Assembly: GCA_028598985.1 (NCBI GenBank)
Contig: JAQRMV010000018.1
Coordinates: 1 to 35,517 of the forward strand
DNA: 35,517 bases
Source: Gammaproteobacteria bacterium
Lineage (GTDB): Bacteria; Pseudomonadota; Gammaproteobacteria; Pseudomonadales; Balneatricaceae
Direction of reading: 5' to 3'
Shown: positions 25,419 through 33,626 of the stretch, piece by piece
Numbering within the stretch: position 1 is the stretch's first letter
Layout of the letters: each line of letters starts with the position of its first letter
The notes under the pieces: generated by a model
What the model was told of the DNA's origin: nothing
Databases searched by the model: none
What the model saw: only the letters and a program-made list of their open reading frames with translations
Made by a program: the position numbers and the translations under genes

Positions 25419-27707
25419 TTAAGCCCGTACACGGGACTTAGTTGGGTCATAGTGAGAAATGCCCACTACGGTTGCTGGAATACGTTTAATGTGGCCATCT
25501 AATTTGCCTACTTCTACCTGTGTGCCAGGTTCAATATGATCGATAGACATGCTGCACAATGCAATGTTTTGATTCAGTATCGGTGAACGAACGGCGCTGG
25601 TAATAGTGCCCACTTGCTGGCGGCCCACACGGACACATTCGCCGTGACCGGCAATTTCTTCACCTTCTAATACTAAGCCCACCAACTGGCGCTGTGGATT
25701 AGCTTGACGCTCAATTAACGCCTCACGACCAATGAAGTCTTCTTCTTTGGTCTTTAGGGGTACAGTGAAACCGATACCTGCTTCAAATGGATCGGTCTGA
25801 TCATTGAATTCGTAATCGGCAAAAATCAAAGCAGACTCAATACGTAGATTGTCGAGTGCTTCTAAACCTAGTGGGGTGATGCCGAACTCTTGTCCCGCTT
25901 CCCATACAGCATCCCATACCTCATGGCCGTGTTTAGGGTGGCACCACACTTCATAACCGCGCTCACCAGTGTAACCGGTGCGTGATACAGTGACAGGTAC
26001 ACCTAATGGGCCGCCAATGCGGCCTTGGGTAATACGGAATGGGCGCAAATCTTCAATGCTAGTTTGTTCATCTGGGGTAAAGATGATTTTCTTCAAGGTT
26101 TCGCCACTTAAAGGCCCTTGTACCGGCAGGTTGTGTAACTGATCGTTAGAGTCTTTAATCACCACTGAGAAATTCTTTTCGGTAGCCACTTTACGTAACC
26201 ACTCGATAGCGCCGTCGCAGCCACCTACCCAACGGAAATTGTCTTGGCCAAGGCGGAATACAGTGCCGTCGTCTACCATACAGCCGTTGTGATAACACAT
26301 GGCGGTGTAAATAACAGAACCTACGGCCAACTTGCGAATGTTGCGGGTAACGGCATAGTTCATTAAGTTTTCGGCATCGGGGCCCATAACTTCACACTTG
26401 CGTAATGGGCTAAGGTCCATTAATACTACTTTTTCACGACACGCCCAATATTCGGCAATGGCGCCGTAGTTGCTAAAGTGATTGGCAAGCCAGTAGCCAT
26501 TATAATCAACAAAGTGTTGCGTCATAGTGGCAAAGCGGTCGTGGAATGCGGTTTTCTTAGTCATAGTGGAGTCTGCTACGGCATTTTTGCGGAAGGCATT
26601 GCCTTTGTTAAAGTCATTATCCGCGGCGTATATACGCACGTGAATATCTGTTGGGTTCCAGCCATTAGCGGGGCTTGTGTCGTCTGGGCATGCGGTAGAA
26701 CCACAAATCAAATCAACTTGCGCCTGTAATAAGACGTAATCACCAGGGCGTGTCCAAGGCTGACACGAGCTATGCTGATCGTAATCATCATAGCCAGTGT
26801 TAAAGAAAAAGTTAATGGCAGGCCAGCCACGTCGTGGTGCAACACCCAAAGGAGCTAGCACCGCGTTAAGGTTGTCTGTGCAGTTGACATGGCCAGGATA
26901 ACCGGTGTCATCGTAGTATTTGGCGCTACAGGCCAGATTAAAAGTATCGTGACGGGCGACGGTGTCTTGAACTACGTTAAGGATGTTGACTTGATCGTCG
27001 GTGTAAAACTTATCGTGTAAACCCGGGCCCGGGAATGCGGCAGCCATAATGGTGCGGGTGGTTACGGCGCAAATGGGTTTCTCTATGCCTTCGGCTAAAC
27101 GGTTAGCGTCAAGGGCCACAAAATCTGAGCACTGGCGGCCGGCCACATCAATAATTTGAATGTATTCACCGGCCTTTACTAGGTAGCCTTCGGCGGTGCT
27201 ATTAATAATACGGATTTCACGGTCCACTACACCTAATGGCGCTGGCAGTTCGTCGTCTACAATCACCGGCTTGCCACTCACACCTACAATAATGTCGGTA
27301 GGTGGCATTAATTGTTCTGGACCCATGTCTTCCCCTGGAGCCGCAATTAAACACAAGCAATCGTTAGCTACGGTGAAGCTATGATTGCTTTGTGCTTTAG
27401 AGTGGGTTCCAAAAATAGAAATGCCTTGGCAACTTGTGTGGTCGTTGGCATCCATCCAATCACGTAATGGCGCAATGTCGCTGTTCGCTGCGACACCTAA
27501 GCTCGCAATAGCAGGGTTGCCATTGCTGTCGAAGGCCATGAGTTGAACTTCTTGTTCACCTTCAGGGTCATGTAGGGTCAAAGTGGAACCAGCGGCCAAC
27601 TGCAACGAAATTAATTGCTGTGCGGGTACTCGGTAGCGTTGCGTGCCGTCATCACCCAATACAGGGTGTGGCATAGGGTTGGCACTGTAATAGCTAAGGG
27701 GTTTCAT
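25419..27707 (-). CDS. tdm: Trimethylamine N-oxide demethylase Tdm
   Basis: This is a 762-aa bifunctional enzyme. Residues 150-375 form a DUF1989-like domain with candidate Zn ligands Cys276 (HVNCTDN), Cys335 and Cys340 (ICGSTACPDD). Residues from about 390 form a GcvT-like tetrahydrofolate domain with VDDG (Asp479) and GYTGERGYEVW. This fusion is characteristic of Tdm, which splits TMAO into dimethylamine and formaldehyde and passes the one-carbon unit to tetrahydrofolate. Residues 20-70 resemble 160-210, so the N-terminus may be a decayed duplicate. The TmoXVW transporter is encoded immediately downstream. The ATG at 27707 has no clear Shine-Dalgarno, and a TTG at 27722 is in frame. Confidence 0.88.
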   Translation of the reverse strand: MKPLSYYSANPMPHPVLGDDGTQRYRVPAQQLISLQLAAGSTLTLHDPEGEQEVQLMAFDSNGNPAIASLGVAANSDIAPLRDWMDANDHTSCQGISIFGTHSKAQSNHSFTVANDCLCLIAAPGEDMGPEQLMPPTDIIVGVSGKPVIVDDELPAPLGVVDREIRIINSTAEGYLVKAGEYIQIIDVAGRQCSDFVALDANRLAEGIEKPICAVTTRTIMAAAFPGPGLHDKFYTDDQVNILNVVQDTVARHDTFNLACSAKYYDDTGYPGHVNCTDNLNAVLAPLGVAPRRGWPAINFFFNTGYDDYDQHSSCQPWTRPGDYVLLQAQVDLICGSTACPDDTSPANGWNPTDIHVRIYAADNDFNKGNAFRKNAVADSTMTKKTAFHDRFATMTQHFVDYNGYWLANHFSNYGAIAEYWACREKVVLMDLSPLRKCEVMGPDAENLMNYAVTRNIRKLAVGSVIYTAMCYHNGCMVDDGTVFRLGQDNFRWVGGCDGAIEWLRKVATEKNFSVVIKDSNDQLHNLPVQGPLSGETLKKIIFTPDEQTSIEDLRPFRITQGRIGGPLGVPVTVSRTGYTGERGYEVWCHPKHGHEVWDAVWEAGQEFGITPLGLEALDNLRIESALIFADYEFNDQTDPFEAGIGFTVPLKTKEEDFIGREALIERQANPQRQLVGLVLEGEEIAGHGECVRVGRQQVGTITSAVRSPILNQNIALCSMSIDHIEPGTQVEVGKLDGHIKRIPATVVGISHYDPTKSRVRA

Positions 27708-27737
27708 AGGCCGGGGGCTCAAATGCTAGTGTTACTA

Positions 27738-27753
27738 TCGCTGAATACAGCGA
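27738..27753 (-). other. Small hairpin in the tdm leader
   Basis: TCGCTG (27738-27743) and CAGCGA (27748-27753) form a perfect 6-bp stem with a tetraloop, starting 30 nt upstream of the tdm ATG. It could affect translation initiation, which matters because no Shine-Dalgarno is obvious. Confidence 0.35.
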
Positions 27754-27780
27754 GAGTCCAAGGTTCAGATTAACAATATG

Positions 27781-27812
27781 ATGTGAACAGCCTTTGTCTG
27801 CACTATGAATAG
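27781..27812 (-). promoter_or_regulatory. Two tor-box-like TorR sites upstream of tdm
   Basis: On the minus strand, reading towards tdm, CTATTCATAG (27812-27803) and CTGTTCACAT (27790-27781) are direct repeats whose starts are 22 bp apart, about two helical turns. They match the E. coli TorR box CTGTTCATAT at 8/10 and 9/10. Elsewhere in the gaps I inspected the best matches were 6-7/10. A weak TATTGT -10 follows about 3 bp downstream with no good -35, as expected for an activator-dependent promoter. The nearby torTSR genes could supply the regulator. Confidence 0.55.
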
Positions 27813-27863
27813 AATGTAGTATTTTGTGAAATTCCTTTACATTTACATGATTTGGATCAACGG

Positions 27864-28574
27864 TTAGCGTATTAAATCTTCTTGTGCCTTGCCTAAATGC
27901 TCGGCCATGCTGGCTTTGGCGGCTTGAGCATCGCGATGACTAATGGCTTCGTATATGGCACGGTGGTGAGCATTATATTGGGCCATGTTTTCTTTGCTTA
28001 ATACTTTCTCGCGACTAGCGCGCCATAACTCATGTCGGCGCACTTCATTCACCTGCTCGTAGATCCACATCATCAGTGGATTGTCGCAGGCCTGTGCTAC
28101 GGTTTGATGGAAGGCTTCATCGGCAATAGAGAATTGCTCTGCCGTGCGAGCGCTTTCTACCCTTTCTAATGCCGCACGTAACTTCTCTAGATCCCGTCCT
28201 GCAGCATGGTGCACGGCAAGGTCTACAATGGCAGGCTCCAGCATGTTGCGCACTTGCATTAGCTGCATGGGGCTGGTTGTGTCAGCAAAATGACTGGTGC
28301 TCTCATCCGCCTGAAGTAGAACAAAAGTACCATTGCCTACTTTTCGTTGCACAAGGCGATCCTGCTCTAGTAGTGTTAGAGCGCTACGCAGAGTGCCCCT
28401 AGACACATTGTAATGTAAAGCCAGCTCTCGCTCGGCAGGTAGTCGTTCATTAGGCCTATAAACCTGGCGCTTTATTGCGTCTGCAATGGTAGTAGCCAAA
28501 GCACGGGCGCCGTTCGGTTTAGACTGGCGTCTATCAACTGATAAGTATGAAGCTGGCGCAGTGCTTGGGAACAT
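27864..28574 (-). CDS. GntR-family regulator, FCD (FadR) subgroup
   Basis: This 236-aa regulator has an N-terminal winged helix (about residues 20-90, with RPNERLPAERELALHYNVSR then GTLRSALTLLEQ) and an all-helical FCD ligand domain. The FCD domain includes Asp/His metal or ligand positions (DEAFHQTVAQACDNPLM and YNAHHRAIYEAI). Such proteins usually repress catabolic genes until a small acid binds. It lies between tdm and the divergent glnT operon. A strong palindrome in the intergenic region (28631-28650) is its likely operator, which could control itself and glnT. Confidence 0.9.
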   Translation of the reverse strand: MFPSTAPASYLSVDRRQSKPNGARALATTIADAIKRQVYRPNERLPAERELALHYNVSRGTLRSALTLLEQDRLVQRKVGNGTFVLLQADESTSHFADTTSPMQLMQVRNMLEPAIVDLAVHHAAGRDLEKLRAALERVESARTAEQFSIADEAFHQTVAQACDNPLMMWIYEQVNEVRRHELWRASREKVLSKENMAQYNAHHRAIYEAISHRDAQAAKASMAEHLGKAQEDLIR

Positions 28575-28630
28575 CGTTAGACCTACATAATGGGTTAGAT
28601 TTGCTCGTAGAGTAGCATAAGTTATTTATA

Positions 28631-28650
28631 AATTGGTACACCAATTGGTA
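28631..28650. promoter_or_regulatory. Candidate operator for the GntR/FCD regulator
   Basis: AATTGGT (28631-28637) and ACCAATT (28640-28646) form a perfect dyad with a 2-bp spacer. This overlaps a second perfect palindrome, ACCAATTGGT (28640-28649). TTGGT..ACCAA half-sites suit FadR/GntR winged helices. A further half-site, GTACCAATT, occurs at 28845-28853 near the glnT start. The site is 57 bp upstream of the regulator's own start. Confidence 0.55.
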
Positions 28651-28786
28651 TTAAATGGGCATTTCAAGTATTTATAATTTAAACAAACGTTTGAATTGAC
28701 TGATCAGGTGTAAATAAAATTATCAACAAAAACATTCATTTAGTTAAATTTCTTGTGGTTTGTTTAAATAAATTACAAAAAAAGAC

Positions 28787-28816
28787 TTGCCTGAACAAAT
28801 TCATAAATGATATACC
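28787..28816 (+). promoter_or_regulatory. Candidate sigma-70 promoter for the glnT operon
   Basis: TTGCCT (28787-28792) and TATACC (28811-28816) are separated by 18 bp, about 100 bp before the glnT start. The GTACCAATT half-site lies just downstream of the predicted transcription start, where a repressor would block elongation. Confidence 0.35.
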
Positions 28817-28918
28817 TTTACAGCGCTTTTAATGGACCTTTAATGTACCAATTAGATTATTTGGTTAAAAGAGTGTAGGTCCCTAAGCCCAAACAAAAAT
28901 AATATTGAGGAGGCATCG

Positions 28919-30394
28919 ATGACAGATTTACAGCAATATGTTGACGCTCCAGGTCGTGAAGAACTGGTTCAGCAAGTCCGCGCTAAAATCGACGAATTAG
29001 GCATTACCTATGTGTATTACCAGTTTATCTCTGTAACTGGACGTATTGTAGGTAAAGGCATTCCAGCACGTCATTGGGAGCGTACAGCTGCCAAAGGCTT
29101 CCAACTTGTATACGGTTCAACTGCTAACCTAGCCATTGACCGTCACGGCGAGTACATTGGTTATGGTCCTGAAGCTTCTGAGCTTGTAGGCATCGCTGAT
29201 CCAGACACTTTTGTTCAACTTCCATGGGATAAGCGTGTTGCGCGTGTATTCTGTACTCTTTTCCGTAACCGCGAAGAGCGTGTCAATCCAGGTGCATTCC
29301 TGACTTCAGACTGTCGTGGTAACTTGCGTCGCATCCATGATGAGTTTAAAGGCAAGCACGGATTAGAAATGCGTTGTGGTACTGAGCCAGAAATGATGTG
29401 GTTGAAGAAGGGCGAAGACGGCAAGCCAGACGGCGGCGTAACTAAGCCAACTTGTTACCACATTGACCAGTTTGAAGAATTGCGTCCTGTGTTTATGCGA
29501 GTGATCGAATACTCTGAGCAAATGGGCTTAGACATCATTCAAGGTGACCACGAAGATGCACCAGGCCAGCTAGAATTGAACACTCAGTACGACGATGTGT
29601 TACAAAACGCTGACCGTCTAACCACTTACCGTCAAATCTGTGCTCAAGTGGCACGTGAATTTGGTTTGATTGCTTGCTTCATGAGTAAGCCATTCATGGG
29701 CGTTTCGGCTTCCGGTTGTCACCACAACATGTCGTTATGGGAAGGCGGCGAAGACGTATTTCACCCAGAAATTGCCGGTGGTGATACTGTTCCAGGTATG
29801 CCTGGTCCGTTTACTTACCGTGAAGGTGGCAACAACACCTTTATGCCAGTGCCTTCTATCCATGAATCTAAGCCAGGCCCCATCGGCCTACAGTGCATCG
29901 GTGGCGTAATTGCTCACTTGCCAGCTTTGACTTCAATCGGCTCTTCTACCGTAAACTCGTTCCGTCGTCTTTGGGATACGGGCTTCTGGGCGCCAATCTT
30001 CGCTGACTGGGGTTACCAAAACCGTACTTGTGCCTTGCGTGTATCTGCACCGGGCCGTTTTGAGTATCGCTCTGTAGACTCCATGGTTAACCCATACCTA
30101 ATGGGTGCGGCACTGCTTAAGGCATTTGACGATGGTATCGATAACGACCTAGACCCAGGTGAAGCGGAAGAGCGTAATATCTACGCTGCCATGGAAGCAG
30201 GTAAAGAAGTTAAGAAATTACCTATGTCCTTGGGCGAAGCCATGCTTGAACTTGACGCTGACGAAGTTGTTAAGTCGTCAATGCCTGGTGAAATGTACAC
30301 TGTATACAGTGGTCACAAGAATGATGAGTGGGAACGCTTTAATCAGACTGTAACCGACTGGGATACAGACACCTATCTTGATTGCTTGCCATAA
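28919..30394 (+). CDS. glnT: GlnT-type glutamine synthetase-like ligase
   Basis: This 491-aa ATP-dependent ligase has glutamine synthetase folds: an N-terminal beta-grasp domain, then the catalytic barrel. Metal- and substrate-binding motifs include RCGTEPEMMW, QGDHEDAPGQLELN, SASGCHHNMSLW, NSFRRL and SAPGRFEYRSVD. It is not standard GlnA; it fits GlnT-like enzymes encoded with glxBCD. The relative GmaS makes gamma-glutamylmethylamide from methylamine, so the amine used here could be ammonia or a methylated amine. TGAGGAGG gives a strong ribosome binding site. The codons favour CGT and GGT, suggesting high expression. It leads a five-gene operon divergent from the TMAO genes. Confidence 0.85.
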   Translation: MTDLQQYVDAPGREELVQQVRAKIDELGITYVYYQFISVTGRIVGKGIPARHWERTAAKGFQLVYGSTANLAIDRHGEYIGYGPEASELVGIADPDTFVQLPWDKRVARVFCTLFRNREERVNPGAFLTSDCRGNLRRIHDEFKGKHGLEMRCGTEPEMMWLKKGEDGKPDGGVTKPTCYHIDQFEELRPVFMRVIEYSEQMGLDIIQGDHEDAPGQLELNTQYDDVLQNADRLTTYRQICAQVAREFGLIACFMSKPFMGVSASGCHHNMSLWEGGEDVFHPEIAGGDTVPGMPGPFTYREGGNNTFMPVPSIHESKPGPIGLQCIGGVIAHLPALTSIGSSTVNSFRRLWDTGFWAPIFADWGYQNRTCALRVSAPGRFEYRSVDSMVNPYLMGAALLKAFDDGIDNDLDPGEAEERNIYAAMEAGKEVKKLPMSLGEAMLELDADEVVKSSMPGEMYTVYSGHKNDEWERFNQTVTDWDTDTYLDCLP

Positions 30395-30417
30395 ACAGTA
30401 AGTGTTCAGAAAACCCC

Positions 30418-30445
30418 GGCTGGTAAGGCAAGTGCCCTACCAGCC
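30418..30445 (+). other. Intercistronic hairpin after glnT
   Basis: GGCTGGTA (30418-30425) and TACCAGCC (30438-30445) form a perfect 8-bp stem, probably extended by two G-C pairs after a mismatch. The following sequence is AT-rich without a U-run. It sits 24 nt after the glnT stop and may protect a glnT-only mRNA or reduce read-through into the glx genes. Confidence 0.5.
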
Positions 30446-30488
30446 AATTATTAAATAAATCTAAAAGTTAATATTAGGAGACGCGACC

Positions 30489-31424
30489 ATGTGTGGTATT
30501 GCAGGCCTCATCCATAAGAAGGCGGGCAGTGCAAACATCGGACAAGAACTGACTGATATGCTTCAAGCACTGAAGCATCGCGGACCAGACTCTACCGGTT
30601 ATGCGCTATATGGAGCCCCCATAAGCAACTATATTATGCGTATCAACCTTGCTGAGCAAGCTGATACCAAAGACGGTTTTGAGGTACAGTCACAACTTCA
30701 ATCGCGCAACGACACAGTAGACGCTCGTCTAGCTGAGCGTGGCGCGAAAATTGTTAAAGCCGAAAAGAGCACCGATTACGCTTTGCGTTATGAAGTGGCA
30801 TTCGACGGAGACCTTAAGGGCCTTATCGACTACGTTGAAGATGTAGAAGGCGTTGAAGTAATGTCTTGCGGTAACGGTCTTGAATTAATCAAAGACTTGG
30901 GCGACGCAGCTGTTGTTTCTGGTCAGTACGGTATTAACTCTTTCAAGGGTTCTCATGCCATTGGGCACACCCGTATGGCGACAGAGTCGGACGTAGATAT
31001 TCGTTCTGCTCACCCTTACTGGGCTTACCCATTTGCTGACGTATCCGTAGTACACAATGGTCAGTTGACCAACTACTGGACTAACCGTCGTGCAATGGAA
31101 CGTGAAGGTAACCGTTTCAATTCTAACTGTGACTCCGAACTAATTGCGGTATACATTGCTAACCGTATCAGCAAGGGCGACACCTTAGAAGAAGCCATGA
31201 AGCGTTCTGTTGAAGACCTAGATGGCGTATTTACCTATCTAGTGGCTACATCTGACTCGTTGGGTATGGCGAAAGACGTAATGGCTGCTAAGCCAATGGT
31301 AATTTACGAAGATGACGATTTTATCGCATTGGCTTCTGAGGAAGTTTCAATCCGTAATATCTTCGATCACGAAATTGACACATTTGATCCTTATGAAGGC
31401 GAGGTGCGCGTATGGCAACTGTAA
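30489..31424 (+). CDS. glxB: Class II glutamine amidotransferase subunit (GlxB/MgsA-like)
   Basis: This 311-aa protein begins MCGIAGLIH, so Cys2 becomes the N-terminal nucleophile after Met removal. ALKHRGPDSTGYALYG, IGHTRMATES and VVHNGQLTNYW are the Ntn amidotransferase motifs of the GltB N-terminal domain. It is encoded as a separate subunit, as in GlxB and MgsA of N-methylglutamate synthase. It would release ammonia or an amine from a glutamine-like donor. AGGAG precedes the start. Its last 13 bases overlap the next gene, so translation is coupled. Confidence 0.88.
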   Translation: MCGIAGLIHKKAGSANIGQELTDMLQALKHRGPDSTGYALYGAPISNYIMRINLAEQADTKDGFEVQSQLQSRNDTVDARLAERGAKIVKAEKSTDYALRYEVAFDGDLKGLIDYVEDVEGVEVMSCGNGLELIKDLGDAAVVSGQYGINSFKGSHAIGHTRMATESDVDIRSAHPYWAYPFADVSVVHNGQLTNYWTNRRAMEREGNRFNSNCDSELIAVYIANRISKGDTLEEAMKRSVEDLDGVFTYLVATSDSLGMAKDVMAAKPMVIYEDDDFIALASEEVSIRNIFDHEIDTFDPYEGEVRVWQL

Positions 31425-32257
31425 GCAAGTCCAGCCAATCCCATGACATGGGATTGCATACGGAAAAGCTCACAAACCGAACTCAGCAGATGTTTTTTGA
31501 TGCTGGCGAATCGGCTAACTTAACTTATGCTTGGGCTCCAGAAGTCGACACAAACAAAGTAGGTACTTTGGACTGTGAAGGTATGGACCCAACAGCAATC
31601 AATATTCGTATTCGAGAGTTGATGGCTGAAGGTTGTGGCACTATTAACCTTAGCAACCCAGGTTCTATGCACGGTTTGTGTGTGGGTATCTTAAGCCGTC
31701 TTCAACTTAACATTACCGGTAGCTTGGGCTACTTTGGTTGTGGTTTGATCGACGGGCCAAACGTGCATATCTCTGGCCGTGTAGGTTGGTCATGCGGCGA
31801 AAACATGATGGCTGGTACTATCATGATCGAGAAAAACGCAGGTTCTACCTTCGGCGCAGCCATTCGTGGCGGTGACTTAGTATGTAGAGGCAGTGTTGGT
31901 TCTCGTACTGGTATCGACCAAAAAGGCGGCACTATCATCGTTGGTGGTCAGACTGGCGCATTCACAGGCTTTATGATGCAACGTGGTCGCATGATCATTC
32001 TTGGCGACGCAGGCATGAACCTTGGCGACTCTATGTACGATGGTACCATCTACGTAGGCGGAAAAATTGAAGGCCTAGGCGTAGATGCTGTGCCTGCTGA
32101 CCTGAACGACCTTGACCGTAAGTGGTTGAAGTCTAAGCTAGATCTATATGGTATGGAAGCGCCTAACGGCATCGATAACATGCAAAAGATCGTTGCTGGT
32201 AAGCAGTTGTGGAACTACGACAACCTCGAACCATCAGAGAAGAAGCTAGTTCTTTAA
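31412..32257 (+). CDS. glxC: GXGXG-domain glutamate synthase subunit (GlxC/MgsB-like)
   Basis: This is a 281-aa right-handed beta-helix protein with repeated glycine turns (GSLGYFGCGLIDGPNVHISG, and the GRMIILGDAGMNLGDSMYDG block). It corresponds to the C-terminal GXGXG domain of the glutamate synthase large subunit, which holds the tunnel between amidotransferase and synthase centres. Here it is a stand-alone subunit, as in GlxC and MgsB. It starts inside the 3' end of glxB and is followed 19 bp later by the synthase subunit. Confidence 0.88.
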   Translation: MATVSKSSQSHDMGLHTEKLTNRTQQMFFDAGESANLTYAWAPEVDTNKVGTLDCEGMDPTAINIRIRELMAEGCGTINLSNPGSMHGLCVGILSRLQLNITGSLGYFGCGLIDGPNVHISGRVGWSCGENMMAGTIMIEKNAGSTFGAAIRGGDLVCRGSVGSRTGIDQKGGTIIVGGQTGAFTGFMMQRGRMIILGDAGMNLGDSMYDGTIYVGGKIEGLGVDAVPADLNDLDRKWLKSKLDLYGMEAPNGIDNMQKIVAGKQLWNYDNLEPSEKKLVL

Positions 32258-32276
32258 GAGCAGCGAGGAAACTATT

Positions 32277-33614
32277 ATGGCAGTTGTTAACGAAAAAGAA
32301 ATAATTGGTAAGAGTTTTATCTTCCCACCTGAAGTCATGAACGACATCCACATCAAGGCCGACCTAGGTCGTTACCGTATGCGTGGTATGTCATTGTTCA
32401 AGAAGATCCCAAGCTGGGACGACTTGACCTTCATGCCAGGTACTTTGACACGTTTTGTAATCGAAGGTTACCGTGAAAAGTGCTTGACCAAAACCGTGAT
32501 TGGCCCAAATGCCAAGCGCCCTATGGTCTTAGACATTCCTGTGTACATCACTGGTATGAGTTTTGGTGCATTGTCTTACGAAGCTAAGACAGCATTGGCA
32601 CGTGGCGCAACCATGGCAGGCACTGCGACCTGTTCTGGCGAAGGCGGCATGATTCCTGATGAGCGTCGCTACTCTGAGAAGTGGTTCTATCAGTGCATCC
32701 AGTCTCGCTACGGCTTTAACCCACATCACTTGCGTCTTGCCGATGCTTGTGAATTCTTTATCGGCCAAGGCTGTAAAGTAGGTTTGGGTGGCCACTTGAT
32801 GGGTCAGAAAGTTACCGATCAGGTAGCTGAGATGCGTTCACTACCCGCCGGTATCGACCAGCGTTCACCTGCTCGTCACCCAGACTGGTTGGGTCCAGAT
32901 GACCTTTCTTTGAAGATCAAAGAAATCCGTGAAGCTACCGATTGGCAGATTCCGATTCAGCTTAAGCTTGGTGCGGCTCGTGTATACGATGACGTGCGTA
33001 TGGCTGCTAAGTGTGAGCCAGACTCTATCTACATCGATGGCATGGAAGGTTCTACGGGTGCTGGTCCACACATCGCTACCGAGGAAACCGGTGTTCCTGG
33101 TATCGCTGCAATCCGTCAAGCGCGTAAAGCCCTTGATGACGTAGGCAAGTCTGGCGAAATCAGCCTTGTATACGCAGGTGGTATTCGTAACGGTGGTGAC
33201 TTGGCTAAGGCCTTGGCACTTGGCGCTGACGCTGTAGCGATCGGTCACTCTGCCATGATGGCATTGAACTGTAACCGCGACATCGACGAAGCTGACTTCC
33301 CTAACGAAATGGGCGTAGAAGCGGGTTCTTGTTACCACTGCCACACTGGCCGTTGTCCAGTAGGCGTTGCAACTCAAGATCCTAAGCTACGTGCTCGTCT
33401 TAACCCAGATGAAGCTTCAGAACGTGTATATAACTTCCTACACACTCTAACCATCGAGTGTCAGTTGTTAGCACGTGCTTGTGGTAAGACCAACATCCAT
33501 TCTCTAGAGCCAGAAGATATTGCTGCTCTTACAATGGAAGCGTCGGCCATGGCTCAAGTTCCATTAGCAGGTAGTCAACACACTGTTGGCCGTCCTGACA
33601 TGACCCGTTTCTAG
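32277..33614 (+). CDS. glxD: FMN/Fe-S glutamate synthase-type subunit (GlxD/MgsC-like)
   Basis: This 445-aa protein has a TIM-barrel FMN-binding synthase domain (GMSFGALSYEAKTALARGA, QIPIQLKLGAARVYDDVRMA, GIRNGGDLAKALALGADAVA). A cysteine cluster, Cys352, Cys355 and Cys360, lies in CYHCHTGRCPVGVATQ and probably binds the 3Fe-4S cluster known from GltB. It would reduce the imine formed from a 2-oxo acid and the transferred amine. No GltD-like NADPH subunit is present, so the electron donor is probably ferredoxin or another protein. An AGGA-type ribosome binding site precedes the ATG. Confidence 0.9.
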   Translation: MAVVNEKEIIGKSFIFPPEVMNDIHIKADLGRYRMRGMSLFKKIPSWDDLTFMPGTLTRFVIEGYREKCLTKTVIGPNAKRPMVLDIPVYITGMSFGALSYEAKTALARGATMAGTATCSGEGGMIPDERRYSEKWFYQCIQSRYGFNPHHLRLADACEFFIGQGCKVGLGGHLMGQKVTDQVAEMRSLPAGIDQRSPARHPDWLGPDDLSLKIKEIREATDWQIPIQLKLGAARVYDDVRMAAKCEPDSIYIDGMEGSTGAGPHIATEETGVPGIAAIRQARKALDDVGKSGEISLVYAGGIRNGGDLAKALALGADAVAIGHSAMMALNCNRDIDEADFPNEMGVEAGSCYHCHTGRCPVGVATQDPKLRARLNPDEASERVYNFLHTLTIECQLLARACGKTNIHSLEPEDIAALTMEASAMAQVPLAGSQHTVGRPDMTRF

Positions 33615-33626
33615 GAGGACATTACA

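Larger units (their letters stand above)
28575..28918. other. Divergent control region between the gntR-type gene and glnT
   Basis: This 344-bp AT-rich stretch has no gene I can support. It contains the 28631-28650 palindrome, a GTACCAATT half-site at 28845-28853 and a candidate promoter at 28787-28816. A nearly repeated pair AATGGACCTTTAATG/AATGTACC lies around 28831-28850. I looked for the GGAAGTAGG core of the glutamine (glnA) riboswitch and for a sigma-54 -24/-12 promoter and found neither. Confidence 0.6.

Noticed and set aside
25419..27707. DmdA (DMSP demethylase) or plain glycine-cleavage T-protein
   Set aside because: Both are about 370 aa with only the GcvT-like fold. This protein is 762 aa with an N-terminal DUF1989-like metal domain, the Tdm architecture.
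28575..28918. Glutamine riboswitch or sigma-54 promoter before glnT
   Set aside because: Neither the riboswitch core nor a GG-N10-GC -24/-12 pair is present.
32865..33377. Antisense open frame opposite glxD
   Set aside because: The strongly conserved synthase on the other strand fully explains the sequence, and the frame's translation is low quality.
28919..33614. Firm naming as gmaS-mgsABC
   Set aside because: The ligase is longer (491 aa) and differs from GmaS sequences I recall, and mgdABCD is absent. The GlnT/Glx naming is safer, with the methylamine role kept as inference.
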